Source: Arthrobacter sp. MYb23 (GTDB lineage Bacteria > Actinomycetota > Actinomycetes > Actinomycetales > Micrococcaceae). Taken from it: a DNA stretch of 34,737 nt. The stretch's first letter is position 1. Every line of letters starts with the position of its first letter. The stretch covers positions 1-34,737 of the forward strand of contig NZ_PCPR01000035.1 in NCBI RefSeq assembly GCF_002979775.1. The letters are read 5' to 3'. Made by a program: the position numbers and the translations under genes. Shown piece after piece: positions 23,356 to 30,427 of the stretch. The notes beneath the pieces were generated by a model. The model had not been told where the DNA came from and ran no database searches. It saw only the letters and a program-made list of their open reading frames with translations.

Positions 23356-24783
23356 TCAGCCGAGGCCCGCCAACGACTTGGCGGAAAGAGCCGCCTCCAT
23401 TTTCTGCGGGTCGAGCAGTCCGCGCTCAATGACGAGTTCCGCGATGCCACGATGGGACGCGAGAGCTTCCTTGGCCAGTTCGGCCGCGGCGGCGTACCCG
23501 ATCAGGGGCGCCAACCCGGTGACCACGCTGATGGATTCGAGCATCCGCTGCTGCAGCATCTGCGTATTGGCGGTGATGCCCACCACGCAGTGCGTCCGGA
23601 GTTGACGGCAGGCCACAGTGAGCCAAGCGATCGATTCCAGCAAGGCGTCGGCAATGACCGGTTCGAAAGCGTTGAGTTGGAGCTGCCCGGCCTCAACGGC
23701 CATGGTTACAGTGGCATCCGCGCCGATCACCCGGAAGGCAACCTGGTTGACCATTTCCGGGATGACCGGGTTGACCTTCCCCGGCATGATGGAGGACCCT
23801 GCCTGGACTGCGGGCAAGAGTATTTCTCCGAATCCAGTTTGCGGGCCGGAGGAGAGCAGACGGAGATCGTTGCAGATTTTGGAAAGCTTCACGGCAGCCC
23901 TCTTCAAGACGCCGGACACCAGCATGAAGACGCCCGTATCGCTGGTGGCCTCCACCAGGTTGGTTGCTGAGGTCAGTTGAAGGCCGGTGATGCAGCTGAG
24001 CTCCTTGATTACAGCTTCCCGGTACCCGGGGGAGGCGGTGATACCCGTGCCGATGGCGGTGGCTCCAAGGTTGGATTCCCGCAAATGCGGAAGGAGTTCA
24101 AGGAGCCTCAGGCCGTCTTCGCGGAGGGTGTCCGCGAAGGCCCCGAACTCTTGTCCCATGGACATGGGCACCGCGTCCTGCAGTTGGGTGCGGCCCACTT
24201 TGATGATTCCGGCGAACTCCGTGGCCTTGGTATCAAAGGCCTGGATGAGCCTGTCATGTTCCTCGCAGAACTCCGTTATTTCCCGCTGCAGGGCGATCTT
24301 GATGGCGGTGGGGTAGACGTCATTGGTGGACTGGCTGCGGTTCACGTCATCAATGGGATGCATCGCCGCATAGTCGCCTTTGCGGTGACCCATCAGTTCC
24401 AGAGCGCGGTTGGCAATGACCTCGTTGGCGTTCATGTTGGTGCTGGTTCCCGCACCGCCCTGGATGGTGTCCACCACGAACTGGTCATCAAGGTGGCCAT
24501 CCATGACGTCCAGGGAGGCCTTTTGGATGGCTGCAGATTTGTCCGGAGGAAGAAGACCCAGGCTTTCGTTTGCACGTGCGGCTGAGTATTTCACGGCACC
24601 CAGGCTCCAGATGAGGGAACGAAGGGTGCCGATTGTTCGTCCGCTGACGGGGAAGTTGTCCACGGCCCTGTGCGTGCTGATTCCCCAGTAGGAAGCCTCG
24701 GGAACGTCCGCGTCCCCGAGGCTGTCCTGCTCTCGTCGTACTCCCGGCGTTTCCGTACTGGGAGAAGTTAGGTGTTCTGTCAT
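23356..24783 (-). CDS. aspA: Aspartate ammonia-lyase (fumarase/aspartase superfamily)
   Basis: A cytosolic lyase of 475 residues that splits L-aspartate into fumarate and ammonia. The superfamily signature GSSIMPGKVNPVIPEMVNQ is present with the catalytic Ser. Other family blocks are GGAGTSTNMNANEVIANRA, HPIDDVNRSQSTNDVYPTA and GRTQLQDAVPMSMGQEF, where the last sequences favour aspartase over class II fumarase. The ATG at 24783 has ACAGGA upstream; the long open frame before it is another frame of the M20 gene. The first ~20 residues are Ser/Thr/Glu-rich and nonconserved. It is the last gene of a four-gene minus-strand unit, 41 bases after the M20 amidohydrolase, and suggests that aspartate is a product of that pathway. 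It could in principle act on another amino acid. Confidence 0.93.
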   Translation of the reverse strand: MTEHLTSPSTETPGVRREQDSLGDADVPEASYWGISTHRAVDNFPVSGRTIGTLRSLIWSLGAVKYSAARANESLGLLPPDKSAAIQKASLDVMDGHLDDQFVVDTIQGGAGTSTNMNANEVIANRALELMGHRKGDYAAMHPIDDVNRSQSTNDVYPTAIKIALQREITEFCEEHDRLIQAFDTKATEFAGIIKVGRTQLQDAVPMSMGQEFGAFADTLREDGLRLLELLPHLRESNLGATAIGTGITASPGYREAVIKELSCITGLQLTSATNLVEATSDTGVFMLVSGVLKRAAVKLSKICNDLRLLSSGPQTGFGEILLPAVQAGSSIMPGKVNPVIPEMVNQVAFRVIGADATVTMAVEAGQLQLNAFEPVIADALLESIAWLTVACRQLRTHCVVGITANTQMLQQRMLESISVVTGLAPLIGYAAAAELAKEALASHRGIAELVIERGLLDPQKMEAALSAKSLAGLG

Positions 24784-24824
24784 GGTCCTGTTCCTGGAAA
24801 TGCTCACGACGCCGGACCCCCTGG

Positions 24825-25982
24825 CTACGCTGCCAGGTAGTCCAACGCCGTGAGTGCCAAGGCGGCTGCGCCGTCGTGAATGGCAAGGTTGGCGGCGTCG
24901 CCGACGCAGTGCGCGGCGAACTCGGGCTGGTGGTTGGCTGCCGGGAAGCAGCCGAGTCCTATGTAGGGGTGGATGGCCGGAACCACTTGGGACACGTTGC
25001 CCATGTCCGTGGAGGCCCGGTTCATGGTGGCTTGTTCCGGGGGTGCGTTGAAGTCGCGTCCCAGAGACTGCGCATGGTGCATGTACAGCTCGAGAGCCCG
25101 CAGGTCCGTGCGGAACTCCGAGTAGGGCTCCGATTCCGGGGTCACGGACAACTCGCAGCCGGATGCCAAAGCCCCGGCTTCGAAGCACCGCTGAACACGC
25201 TCTTCCAACTCGCCCAACAGCGCCAGCGATTCTGCACGGACGTACCAGCGGCCCTCGGTCTTTTCCGGTATGGCGTTGGGCGCTTCGCCCCCGCGCGTCT
25301 GGATCCCGTGGACCCGGGTACCGGAAGGCAGTTGTTGGCGAAGGAGGCCCAACGCCACCTGGGCAACAATAAAGGCGTCGTTGGCGTTGACGCCCTGATC
25401 CGGATACGCAGCGGCGTGGGCTGATTTACCCCGGTATTCCACGTGGTTGTGGGCCACGGCGTAGGGGCGGGCTTCGGCGGAATCGACGGGGCTGGGATGT
25501 GCCATCATGGCCAGGTCCAAGCCTTGGAAAGCGCCCTTTTTGAGGAGCTCGATCTTTCCGCCGCCGCCTTCTTCGGCAGGGGTTCCATACAGTTCCACGG
25601 TGAGGTCATGCACGGCAGCGAACTGTGCCAAGGCCACGGCAGCACCGCACGATACTGCCGTGATGATGTTGTGGCCGCAGGCGTGGCCGAGGCCCGGAAG
25701 GGCGTCGTATTCGGCCATGAGCCCAACGCGGCGGGAACCTGTTCCGAAGACTGCTCGGATCGCGGTGGGAAAGCCCAGATATTCTCTTTCCACCTCGAAG
25801 CCGTGACCAGCCAAGTAGTCGGCGGTCCAGCCGGCGGCGCGGTGTTCCTGCCAGCCAAGTTCCGGGTTGGCGTGGAGTGTTTCGGAGAGCCTGATCAGAT
25901 GCGGCTGTTGTGCGTCAACGGAATCCAGGACCCGCTGGCGCTGAACCGCCGGGTTGGCAGCGGTTGTTTGTTTAGCGCTCAT
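24825..25982 (-). CDS. M20-family amidohydrolase (AbgB/ILR1-like)
   Basis: A 385-residue cytosolic metallo-amidase or peptidase of the M20D type. Metal and catalytic motifs: GLMAEYDALPGLGHACGHN (Asp, Cys/His ligands) and YGTPAEEGGGGKIELL (Glu general base and ligand), then the dimerisation domain from PYAVAHNHVEYRGKSAHAA and the C-terminal His region. Known relatives hydrolyse N-acyl amino acids, p-aminobenzoyl-glutamate or indole-acetyl-amino acids. The start at 25982 (MSAKQTTAANP) overlaps the DUF1028 gene by 11 bases and has GGGTGG upstream. AspA follows 41 bases later, hinting that the released amino acid is aspartate (inference). The real substrate is unknown. Confidence 0.9.
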   Translation of the reverse strand: MSAKQTTAANPAVQRQRVLDSVDAQQPHLIRLSETLHANPELGWQEHRAAGWTADYLAGHGFEVEREYLGFPTAIRAVFGTGSRRVGLMAEYDALPGLGHACGHNIITAVSCGAAVALAQFAAVHDLTVELYGTPAEEGGGGKIELLKKGAFQGLDLAMMAHPSPVDSAEARPYAVAHNHVEYRGKSAHAAAYPDQGVNANDAFIVAQVALGLLRQQLPSGTRVHGIQTRGGEAPNAIPEKTEGRWYVRAESLALLGELEERVQRCFEAGALASGCELSVTPESEPYSEFRTDLRALELYMHHAQSLGRDFNAPPEQATMNRASTDMGNVSQVVPAIHPYIGLGCFPAANHQPEFAAHCVGDAANLAIHDGAAALALTALDYLAA

Positions 25983-26643
25983 CGCCCGCCACCCCATAAC
26001 CCACTGACGACGCGGGGTCCAGGCCACGAATCACGTAGTCCTGCCGCTGCGGAAGCCACACGTCCAGAAGCTTCTCCAGCTCCTCGATGGGATGATCGTG
26101 CCAGTCCACGCGCAGGTCAGTGTCCCGCCAGCCGTGCCCGGACACCACCGAAAGTCCGGCCGATCGCACGGGTCCGGCTTCGCCGCCGGCCGCAATGGCG
26201 GCTCGAAGGGCAGCCATGAGACGCACTTCCAGCTCTCCGGCGCTGGCTTCAAAGGCGTCGCAGAGGACTTGGGCAACACCAGGATGCGCGAGCATGTTGC
26301 CCGCAGACACACTGTTCGCACCCCGGCCTTCGCCGAACACGCCAAGAGTATGCGCGCCGCTGAACACGGCGGATCCACCGTTTGCGTCCAGGACCACCAG
26401 TTGCCGGTAGTCCACCGCCGGTGATTCCTGCACGACGGCGTCAATCGCCTCCTGCGCGGAATAGCCCGCCTGCAGGCGGTTCAGCAATGCTGTTCCCAGC
26501 CGGGGATCCGTAATGTTCTGGGAGCTGACGGCGCCTACCCCGTCGCGCAAGTGCGCGCAGCGGGCAGCGACCGCAGGAGAGGAAGAAGAGACAGCGATGC
26601 CGAACCTGCCACTGCCATCGGTGGCCGTGATGCTGAACGTCAC
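25972..26643 (-). CDS. DUF1028 family protein (Ntn-hydrolase-like)
   Basis: A 223-residue protein of the DUF1028 family, thought to have an N-terminal-nucleophile hydrolase fold. It starts MTFSITATDGSGRFGIAVSSSSPAVAARC, followed by VGAVSSQNITDPRLGTALLNRLQAG and RQLVVLDANGGSAVFSG, the family's conserved sequence. The C-terminal part VDWHDHPIEELEKLLDVWLPQRQDYVIRGLDP is also typical. There is no signal peptide; any self-processing is speculation. The GTG start overlaps the RidA-like stop as GTGA and its 3' end overlaps the M20 start by 11 bases, so all three are tightly coupled. Members of this family commonly travel with RidA and M20 genes in amino-acid or peptide catabolic loci. No reaction is established. 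Confidence 0.9.
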   Translation of the reverse strand: MTFSITATDGSGRFGIAVSSSSPAVAARCAHLRDGVGAVSSQNITDPRLGTALLNRLQAGYSAQEAIDAVVQESPAVDYRQLVVLDANGGSAVFSGAHTLGVFGEGRGANSVSAGNMLAHPGVAQVLCDAFEASAGELEVRLMAALRAAIAAGGEAGPVRSAGLSVVSGHGWRDTDLRVDWHDHPIEELEKLLDVWLPQRQDYVIRGLDPASSVGYGVAGDER

Positions 26644-27062
26644 TGCTGACCTTCCGTCGAGAGCACTGCTGTCGCATCAATTTCCACGAGCCACTCCGGG
26701 CGTGCCAGTGCTTGGACAACAATCCCTGTGGAGACGGGGAACACGCCTTTGAGCCAGCGGCCCATGGTGCGGTAGACGGTTTCACGGTACCGGGGATCTA
26801 TGAGGTAGACGGTGACCTTGACGATGTCCTCAAGGCTGCTGCCCGCCTCCTTGAGCAACATGTCAATGTTGGCCATCGCCTTTTCCGTCTGGGCTTCGAC
26901 GTCGCCAATGCCCACGGACTCGCGCGTCTCGAGGTCTTGTCCGATCTGGCCCCGAAGGTAAACCACGCCGTTGGCCACAACGGCCTGGCACAGATCGTTG
27001 TCAAGGTTCTGTTCCGGATAGGTCTCTTTGGTATTGAACGTGCGGATACGCTGGTGCTTCAC
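26640..27062 (-). CDS. RidA (YjgF/YER057c/UK114) family protein, Arg-less
   Basis: A 140-residue small cytosolic protein of the RidA superfamily, trimeric in known members. The family pattern VVANGVVYLRGQIGQDLETRESVG, LKEAGSSLEDIVKVTVYLIDPRY and the end EWLVEIDATAVL are clear. The conserved catalytic Arg of true 2-aminoacrylate/imine deaminases, found in a P-A-R-T block, is Ser111 here (PVSTG), which places the protein among Rid subfamilies without deaminase activity; function unknown. The start is a GTG at 27062 with AAAGG at a long spacing. It is the first gene of the unit RidA, DUF1028, M20, AspA and diverges from a LysR gene, the likely regulator. Confidence 0.9.
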   Translation of the reverse strand: MKHQRIRTFNTKETYPEQNLDNDLCQAVVANGVVYLRGQIGQDLETRESVGIGDVEAQTEKAMANIDMLLKEAGSSLEDIVKVTVYLIDPRYRETVYRTMGRWLKGVFPVSTGIVVQALARPEWLVEIDATAVLSTEGQQ

Positions 27063-27140
27063 CTTGTAGCGCCTTTCGGTCGGTTTGTGGCAGGTGCTCG
27101 TATCCTTCAGCTTCGTGCGCTGTACTAAATCTGTCCAACA

Positions 27141-27153
27141 GTTCTTTTAGAAC
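27141..27153. promoter_or_regulatory. Palindrome in the RidA/LysR divergent promoter region
   Basis: GTTCT-TTT-AGAAC, a perfect 5-bp inverted repeat with a 3-base spacer, about 79 bases before the RidA-like start and 42 before the LysR start. Its placement suits a regulator-binding site; which regulator binds is inference. Confidence 0.4.
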
Positions 27154-27194
27154 GATTGCATCGACTTTTCAGATCCAGAGTGTATTCTCGTCCC

Positions 27195-28109
27195 ATGGAT
27201 GTGACCCTCACGCAATTGCGCTATTTCGTGGAAGCGGCGGCGCAGCTGTCCATGACCGGTGCTGCTGTTCGCCTCAATGTGGCCCAGTCCGCGGTTTCTG
27301 CGGCGATCGCCCAGCTGGAACGGCACGTCGGAACGCAGTTCTTCATCAGGCAGCGCTCCAAGGGGCTGGTGCTCACGCCGGCCGGCGAGCTGTTCGTCAG
27401 GGACGCCCAAGCCATCCTTGCGCAGGTCGAGGAAAGTGTTGACCACGCACGTGGAGAACACCAAAGCGTCTCCGGACGTATACGTATTGCCTGCTTCAGC
27501 ACCCTTGCCCCCTTCCTGCTCCCGGGCGTCCTGACCAAGCTGCGGGAGGACCATCCTGCCCTTGAGGCGGAAGTCATCGAAACCGATACCTCAGGCTGCA
27601 TCAGCGCCTTGCTCAGCGGGCAGGCCGATGTGGCGTTGTGCTACGACCTGGACCTCCCCGAGGCCATCGCCAGTTCCGTGGTGGACACCGTCAGGCCGTA
27701 TGTGGCGCTGCCGCCGGACCATAAGTTGGCCGGCTCAAAGACAGTCAACCTGTCCTCCTTGCGCGGTGAACCCTTTGTGCTGCTGGACATGCCGCACACC
27801 CGCGATCTCATGTTGTCCATCGCCAGGCTGGGCGGCCAGGAAGCGGACGTCCGCTTCCGTTCGGCCAGCTATGAAACGGTGCGTACTTTTGTGGCCCGGG
27901 GCCTCGGCTATTCCATCCTCCACCAGCGTCCACAGCACCAGTTGACGTACGACGGCGGCCAGCTGGCCGCCGTCGAAATCCGCGACGACGTGCCGGAATT
28001 GAAGACAGTCCTGGCGCACCTGAAGTCCCACCGGCCCACGGCGAGGGTGCGGGCGGTAGCGCAGGCGGTCCGGCATCAGATTGTCGCAGCACGCACGGCT
28101 CGGAGCTAG
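27195..28109 (+). CDS. LysR-family transcriptional regulator
   Basis: A 304-residue DNA-binding regulator. The N-terminal winged helix TLTQLRYFVEAAAQLSMTGAAVRLNVAQSAVSAAIAQLERHVG is typical; the effector domain runs from about SGRIRIACFSTLAPFLLPGVLTKL. ATG 27195 (MDVTLTQLRYF) is preferred; the open frame begins 39 bases earlier but those residues are nonconserved. It diverges from the RidA-DUF1028-M20-AspA unit across about 130 bases and precedes the MHS symporter gene on the same strand, so it probably controls uptake and breakdown of the same substrate. No dedicated terminator is seen after it, but a palindrome follows at 28125-28141. Confidence 0.92.
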   Translation: MDVTLTQLRYFVEAAAQLSMTGAAVRLNVAQSAVSAAIAQLERHVGTQFFIRQRSKGLVLTPAGELFVRDAQAILAQVEESVDHARGEHQSVSGRIRIACFSTLAPFLLPGVLTKLREDHPALEAEVIETDTSGCISALLSGQADVALCYDLDLPEAIASSVVDTVRPYVALPPDHKLAGSKTVNLSSLRGEPFVLLDMPHTRDLMLSIARLGGQEADVRFRSASYETVRTFVARGLGYSILHQRPQHQLTYDGGQLAAVEIRDDVPELKTVLAHLKSHRPTARVRAVAQAVRHQIVAARTARS

Positions 28110-28124
28110 GTGACGCTTTTTATT

Positions 28125-28141
28125 CATCTGCTCAGCAGATG
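28125..28141. promoter_or_regulatory. Perfect 17-bp palindrome upstream of MHS symporter
   Basis: CATCTGCT-C-AGCAGATG, 8-bp arms about one base, in the gap between the LysR stop and the symporter. There is no T tract after it, and the one-base centre suits a dimeric repressor site better than a terminator. Regulator unknown. Confidence 0.5.
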
Positions 28142-28212
28142 CACTTGGTGTTAAAAATCTATTAGACAGATCACATTCCAGCGCCTGAAGATGGGTAAAA
28201 CCAGCAATCGGG

Positions 28213-28228
28213 CGTGATCCACGTCATG
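28213..28228. promoter_or_regulatory. CRP-like half-palindromic site upstream of MHS symporter
   Basis: CGTGA-TCCACG-TCATG resembles the GTGA-N6-TCAC core of CRP/GlxR-type sites with one arm imperfect. It lies 26 bases before the GTG at 28254. Assignment is by motif only. Confidence 0.35.
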
Positions 28229-28236
28229 TGGATCTC

Positions 28237-28251
28237 TTCCTCCAGGAGGAA
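28237..28251 (+). promoter_or_regulatory. Shine-Dalgarno inside an inverted repeat
   Basis: TTCCTCC-A-GGAGGAA: the GGAGG ribosome site of the symporter gene is the right arm of a perfect 7-bp inverted repeat. In RNA a 6-bp stem with CAG loop could hide the site. The GTG start follows at 28254. Confidence 0.5.
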
Positions 28252-28253
28252 CT

Positions 28254-29617
28254 GTGAACACCAAGAACATCGAGGGGCAGATCAGCCGAAAGGGTTTGCG
28301 CACCAGCGTCGCCGCCGGTTCCATCGGCGTCTTCGTCCACTGGTTCGAGTGGGCCATCTACGCTTACCTCGCTTCCACCATCGCCGTAGTCTTCTTCCCC
28401 CAACAGGACAGCACGGCAGCACTGCTGTCAGTCTTCGCCGTCTTCGCCATCAGCTTCGGCGTCCGTCCACTGGGCGCGCTGGTCTTCGGAACGCTGGGCG
28501 ACAGGATCGGGCGCAAGAAGACGCTGTCAATCGTGATTCTCTCCATGAGCGGTGCCACGTTGGTGGTAGGACTCCTGCCCACCTACGACGCAATCGGTTT
28601 GTGGGCGCCCATCCTTCTTGTGGCCGCCCGGGTGGTTCAGGGGCTCGCGGCCGGAGGTGAGTTCGGAAGCGCGGCCGCCTTCCTGGCCGAGTACTCACCC
28701 AGGAAACACCGCGGATTCGGCGTCAGCTGGCTTGAATTCGGAAGCCTCCTCGGTTTCCTGGCGGCCTCGTTGGTGGTGTTCGTCCTTTCCAGCGCCATGG
28801 ACGCCCAAGCAATCGCCGACGGCGGCTGGCGCATCCCCTTCCTGATCGCGGTTCCCCTGGGGGTCATTGGCTTCTACATCCGGTCCAAGATTGAAGACAC
28901 TCCGGAATTCCGTTCGCTGGAGGAGCTGGGCAACGTGCCGCAGAGCCCCGTCAAAGAGGTCTTCACCAAGCACCGGAAGCAGCTGCTGCAGATGAGTGGC
29001 CTGGAGGTCATGATGCACGTGACCTTCTACATAGTGCTCGTCTATCTCCTGACCTATCAGGAGAAAGTATTGGGTTTCGACGCCGGAACGGCCGCGCTGC
29101 TTTCGACGGCCGCGTCCTGGCAGGCCTGATTCTGGTTCCGTTCGTGGGGGCGCTGTCAGACAGAATCGGCAGGAAGCCGGTCCTGATCACTGCCGCCGTT
29201 TCGCTGGTGGTGCTGGCCTATCCCTTGTTCCTGATCATGCAAACGGGCACAGCCTGGGCCGGCGTCGCCAGCACCATTGGACTGGGCGTCATCCTGGCCC
29301 TCATCCTGGGTGTCCATGCGGCCGCGGCTGCTGAACTCTTCCCCACCCGCACGCGGCAGACCGGGCTCTCCATTGCCTACAGCGTCACCGCGGCCATCTT
29401 CGCCGGAACCGTCCCGTTCGTCCTGACCTGGCTTATTGCGCAGACCGGAAACGACATGATGCCCGCCTTCTACCTGATCCTTGTAGGCCTGATTGGGCTT
29501 GCTGCCGTGCTGAGCATGAAGGAAAGCAAAGGCAAGGACCTTCTGAGCGAGGACGCGGCAGACCTGCAATCGCCGGGAACCCCAGCCCGGGCAACGCAGG
29601 GCGTGGCGCACACGTAG
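28254..29617 (+). pseudogene. MHS-family metabolite:H+ symporter (MFS), frameshifted
   Basis: An inner-membrane symporter of the metabolite:H+ (MHS/ShiA/ProP-like) family, about 454 codons in two frames. The first part (from GTG 28254, AGGAGG ribosome site) has GVFVHWFEWAIYAYLA, GDRIGRKKTL (motif A) and VVQGLAAGGEFGSAAAFLAE, about eight membrane segments. It then ends early at TGA 29127-29129 after LLSTAASWQA. The second frame continues directly as GLILVPFVGALSDRIGRKP, the expected second motif A, to 29617. One base is missing near 29118, where a codon of form NTG would restore TAAS-x-AGL. Both halves keep full family conservation, so the change is recent or an assembly error. Likely substrate: an organic acid or amino-acid derivative handled by the divergent unit. 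Confidence 0.88.
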
Positions 29618-29634
29618 ACACACACCGTCCAGTG

Positions 29635-29668
29635 GACAATTCACCCTCGCGTACGGGGGTGAATTGTC
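29635..29668. terminator. Hairpin between symporter and TetR genes
   Basis: 12-bp stem GACAATTCACCC (29635-29646) with GGGTGAATTGTC (29657-29668), ten-base loop, between the convergent symporter and TetR genes. The T tract is weak (TGTTA). Confidence 0.75.
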
Positions 29669-29680
29669 TGTTAGATGGGG

Positions 29681-30280
29681 TCATACAGTGACGGCAAGCC
29701 GCGCAAGTGCGCGCTCCATCAAATGCCGCTGCCGGGAACCGGTGACCGCATCCGGATCCAGCATGGACGTGACGTGCAGGCCCATCATGATGTTCAGCAG
29801 CTCATCGGCCACGGCGTCCGGATCCACCAAAGGTTCGCATTCGCCGTCGTGCTCTGCTTGGGCAAGGAAGCCCATCACCAGGCCACGCCAGTGAAGGAGG
29901 GCTTCCCGGCCGACGGCGCGCAGCGCAGTCTCCGTCTGCGCGCGCTGCCAGAAAGAAACCGCCACACGGGCTTCCACCACGGTGAGGGGATCGGCCGGGA
30001 TGATTTCCAGGCACAGCCTTCGAAGGGCTGACAGGCCGCGACGGCCGGCCGTGCCAGCCGCGATGCGCTCATTGGTGCGGTCGCAGATCAACTCGTAAGA
30101 CGCCAGAAGCAGGGCGTCCTTGTTGGGAAAGTAATGGGCCAGCACGCCGGGCGCTGCGTAGCCGCACTCCCGGGCGATGTCCCGCATGCTGGCGTTCTCG
30201 ATGCCCTGCTCCGCAATCAGGCGCCACGTGGTCTCGATGATGGAACGCCGGCGTTCCTCGTGATCAACCAAGCGGGGCAT
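29681..30280 (-). CDS. TetR-family transcriptional regulator (BetI-like)
   Basis: A repressor-type DNA-binding protein of 199 residues. The helix-turn-helix domain MPRLVDHEERRRSIIETTWRLIAEQGIENASMRDIARECGYAAPGVLAHYFPNKDALL is a standard TetR_N sequence. The C-terminal ligand domain is helical, with EARVAVSFWQRAQTETALRAV. The ATG at 30280 has AAGGAG four bases before it; the frame is open farther but without family residues. It lies downstream of and on the same strand as the copper amine oxidase gene, separated by a terminator-like hairpin. It likely regulates the amine oxidase/aldehyde dehydrogenase genes or itself. The inducer is unknown. Confidence 0.92.
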   Translation of the reverse strand: MPRLVDHEERRRSIIETTWRLIAEQGIENASMRDIARECGYAAPGVLAHYFPNKDALLLASYELICDRTNERIAAGTAGRRGLSALRRLCLEIIPADPLTVVEARVAVSFWQRAQTETALRAVGREALLHWRGLVMGFLAQAEHDGECEPLVDPDAVADELLNIMMGLHVTSMLDPDAVTGSRQRHLMERALARLAVTV

Positions 30281-30294
30281 GCTGCTCCTTTGTT

Positions 30295-30306
30295 TCGGAC
30301 GTTCGA
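30295..30306. promoter_or_regulatory. Near-palindrome upstream of TetR gene
   Basis: TCGGACGTTCGA, palindromic apart from one base pair, 15 bases before the TetR ATG on the minus strand. A possible self-operator; weak by itself. Confidence 0.3.
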
Positions 30307-30356
30307 GTGGTGGTTCGTTTGCGCGGGTGGCCATGGCGGGACCGTGAGCACCCTAC

Positions 30357-30412
30357 CACTGCGGGAACGCCGGGGCGCGCTCCCGCAGTGATGGGCGCTC
30401 CCGCAGTGATGG
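30357..30412 (-). terminator. Terminator of amine oxidase gene with duplicated arm
   Basis: CACTGCGGGA (30357-30366) is the inverse of TCCCGCAGTG, which occurs twice (30381-30390 and 30399-30408) within an exact 18-bp tandem duplication, 30377-30394 and 30395-30412. On the minus strand this lies just after the amine oxidase stop, so either copy can pair with the single partner arm. Confidence 0.65.
30377..30412. repeat. Exact 18-bp tandem duplication
   Basis: Unit GCGCTCCCGCAGTGATGG occurs twice head-to-tail with no mismatch, in the gap between TetR and amine oxidase genes. It duplicates one arm of the hairpin. Confidence 0.9.
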
Positions 30413-30427
30413 GCGCGGGTAAAGCCT

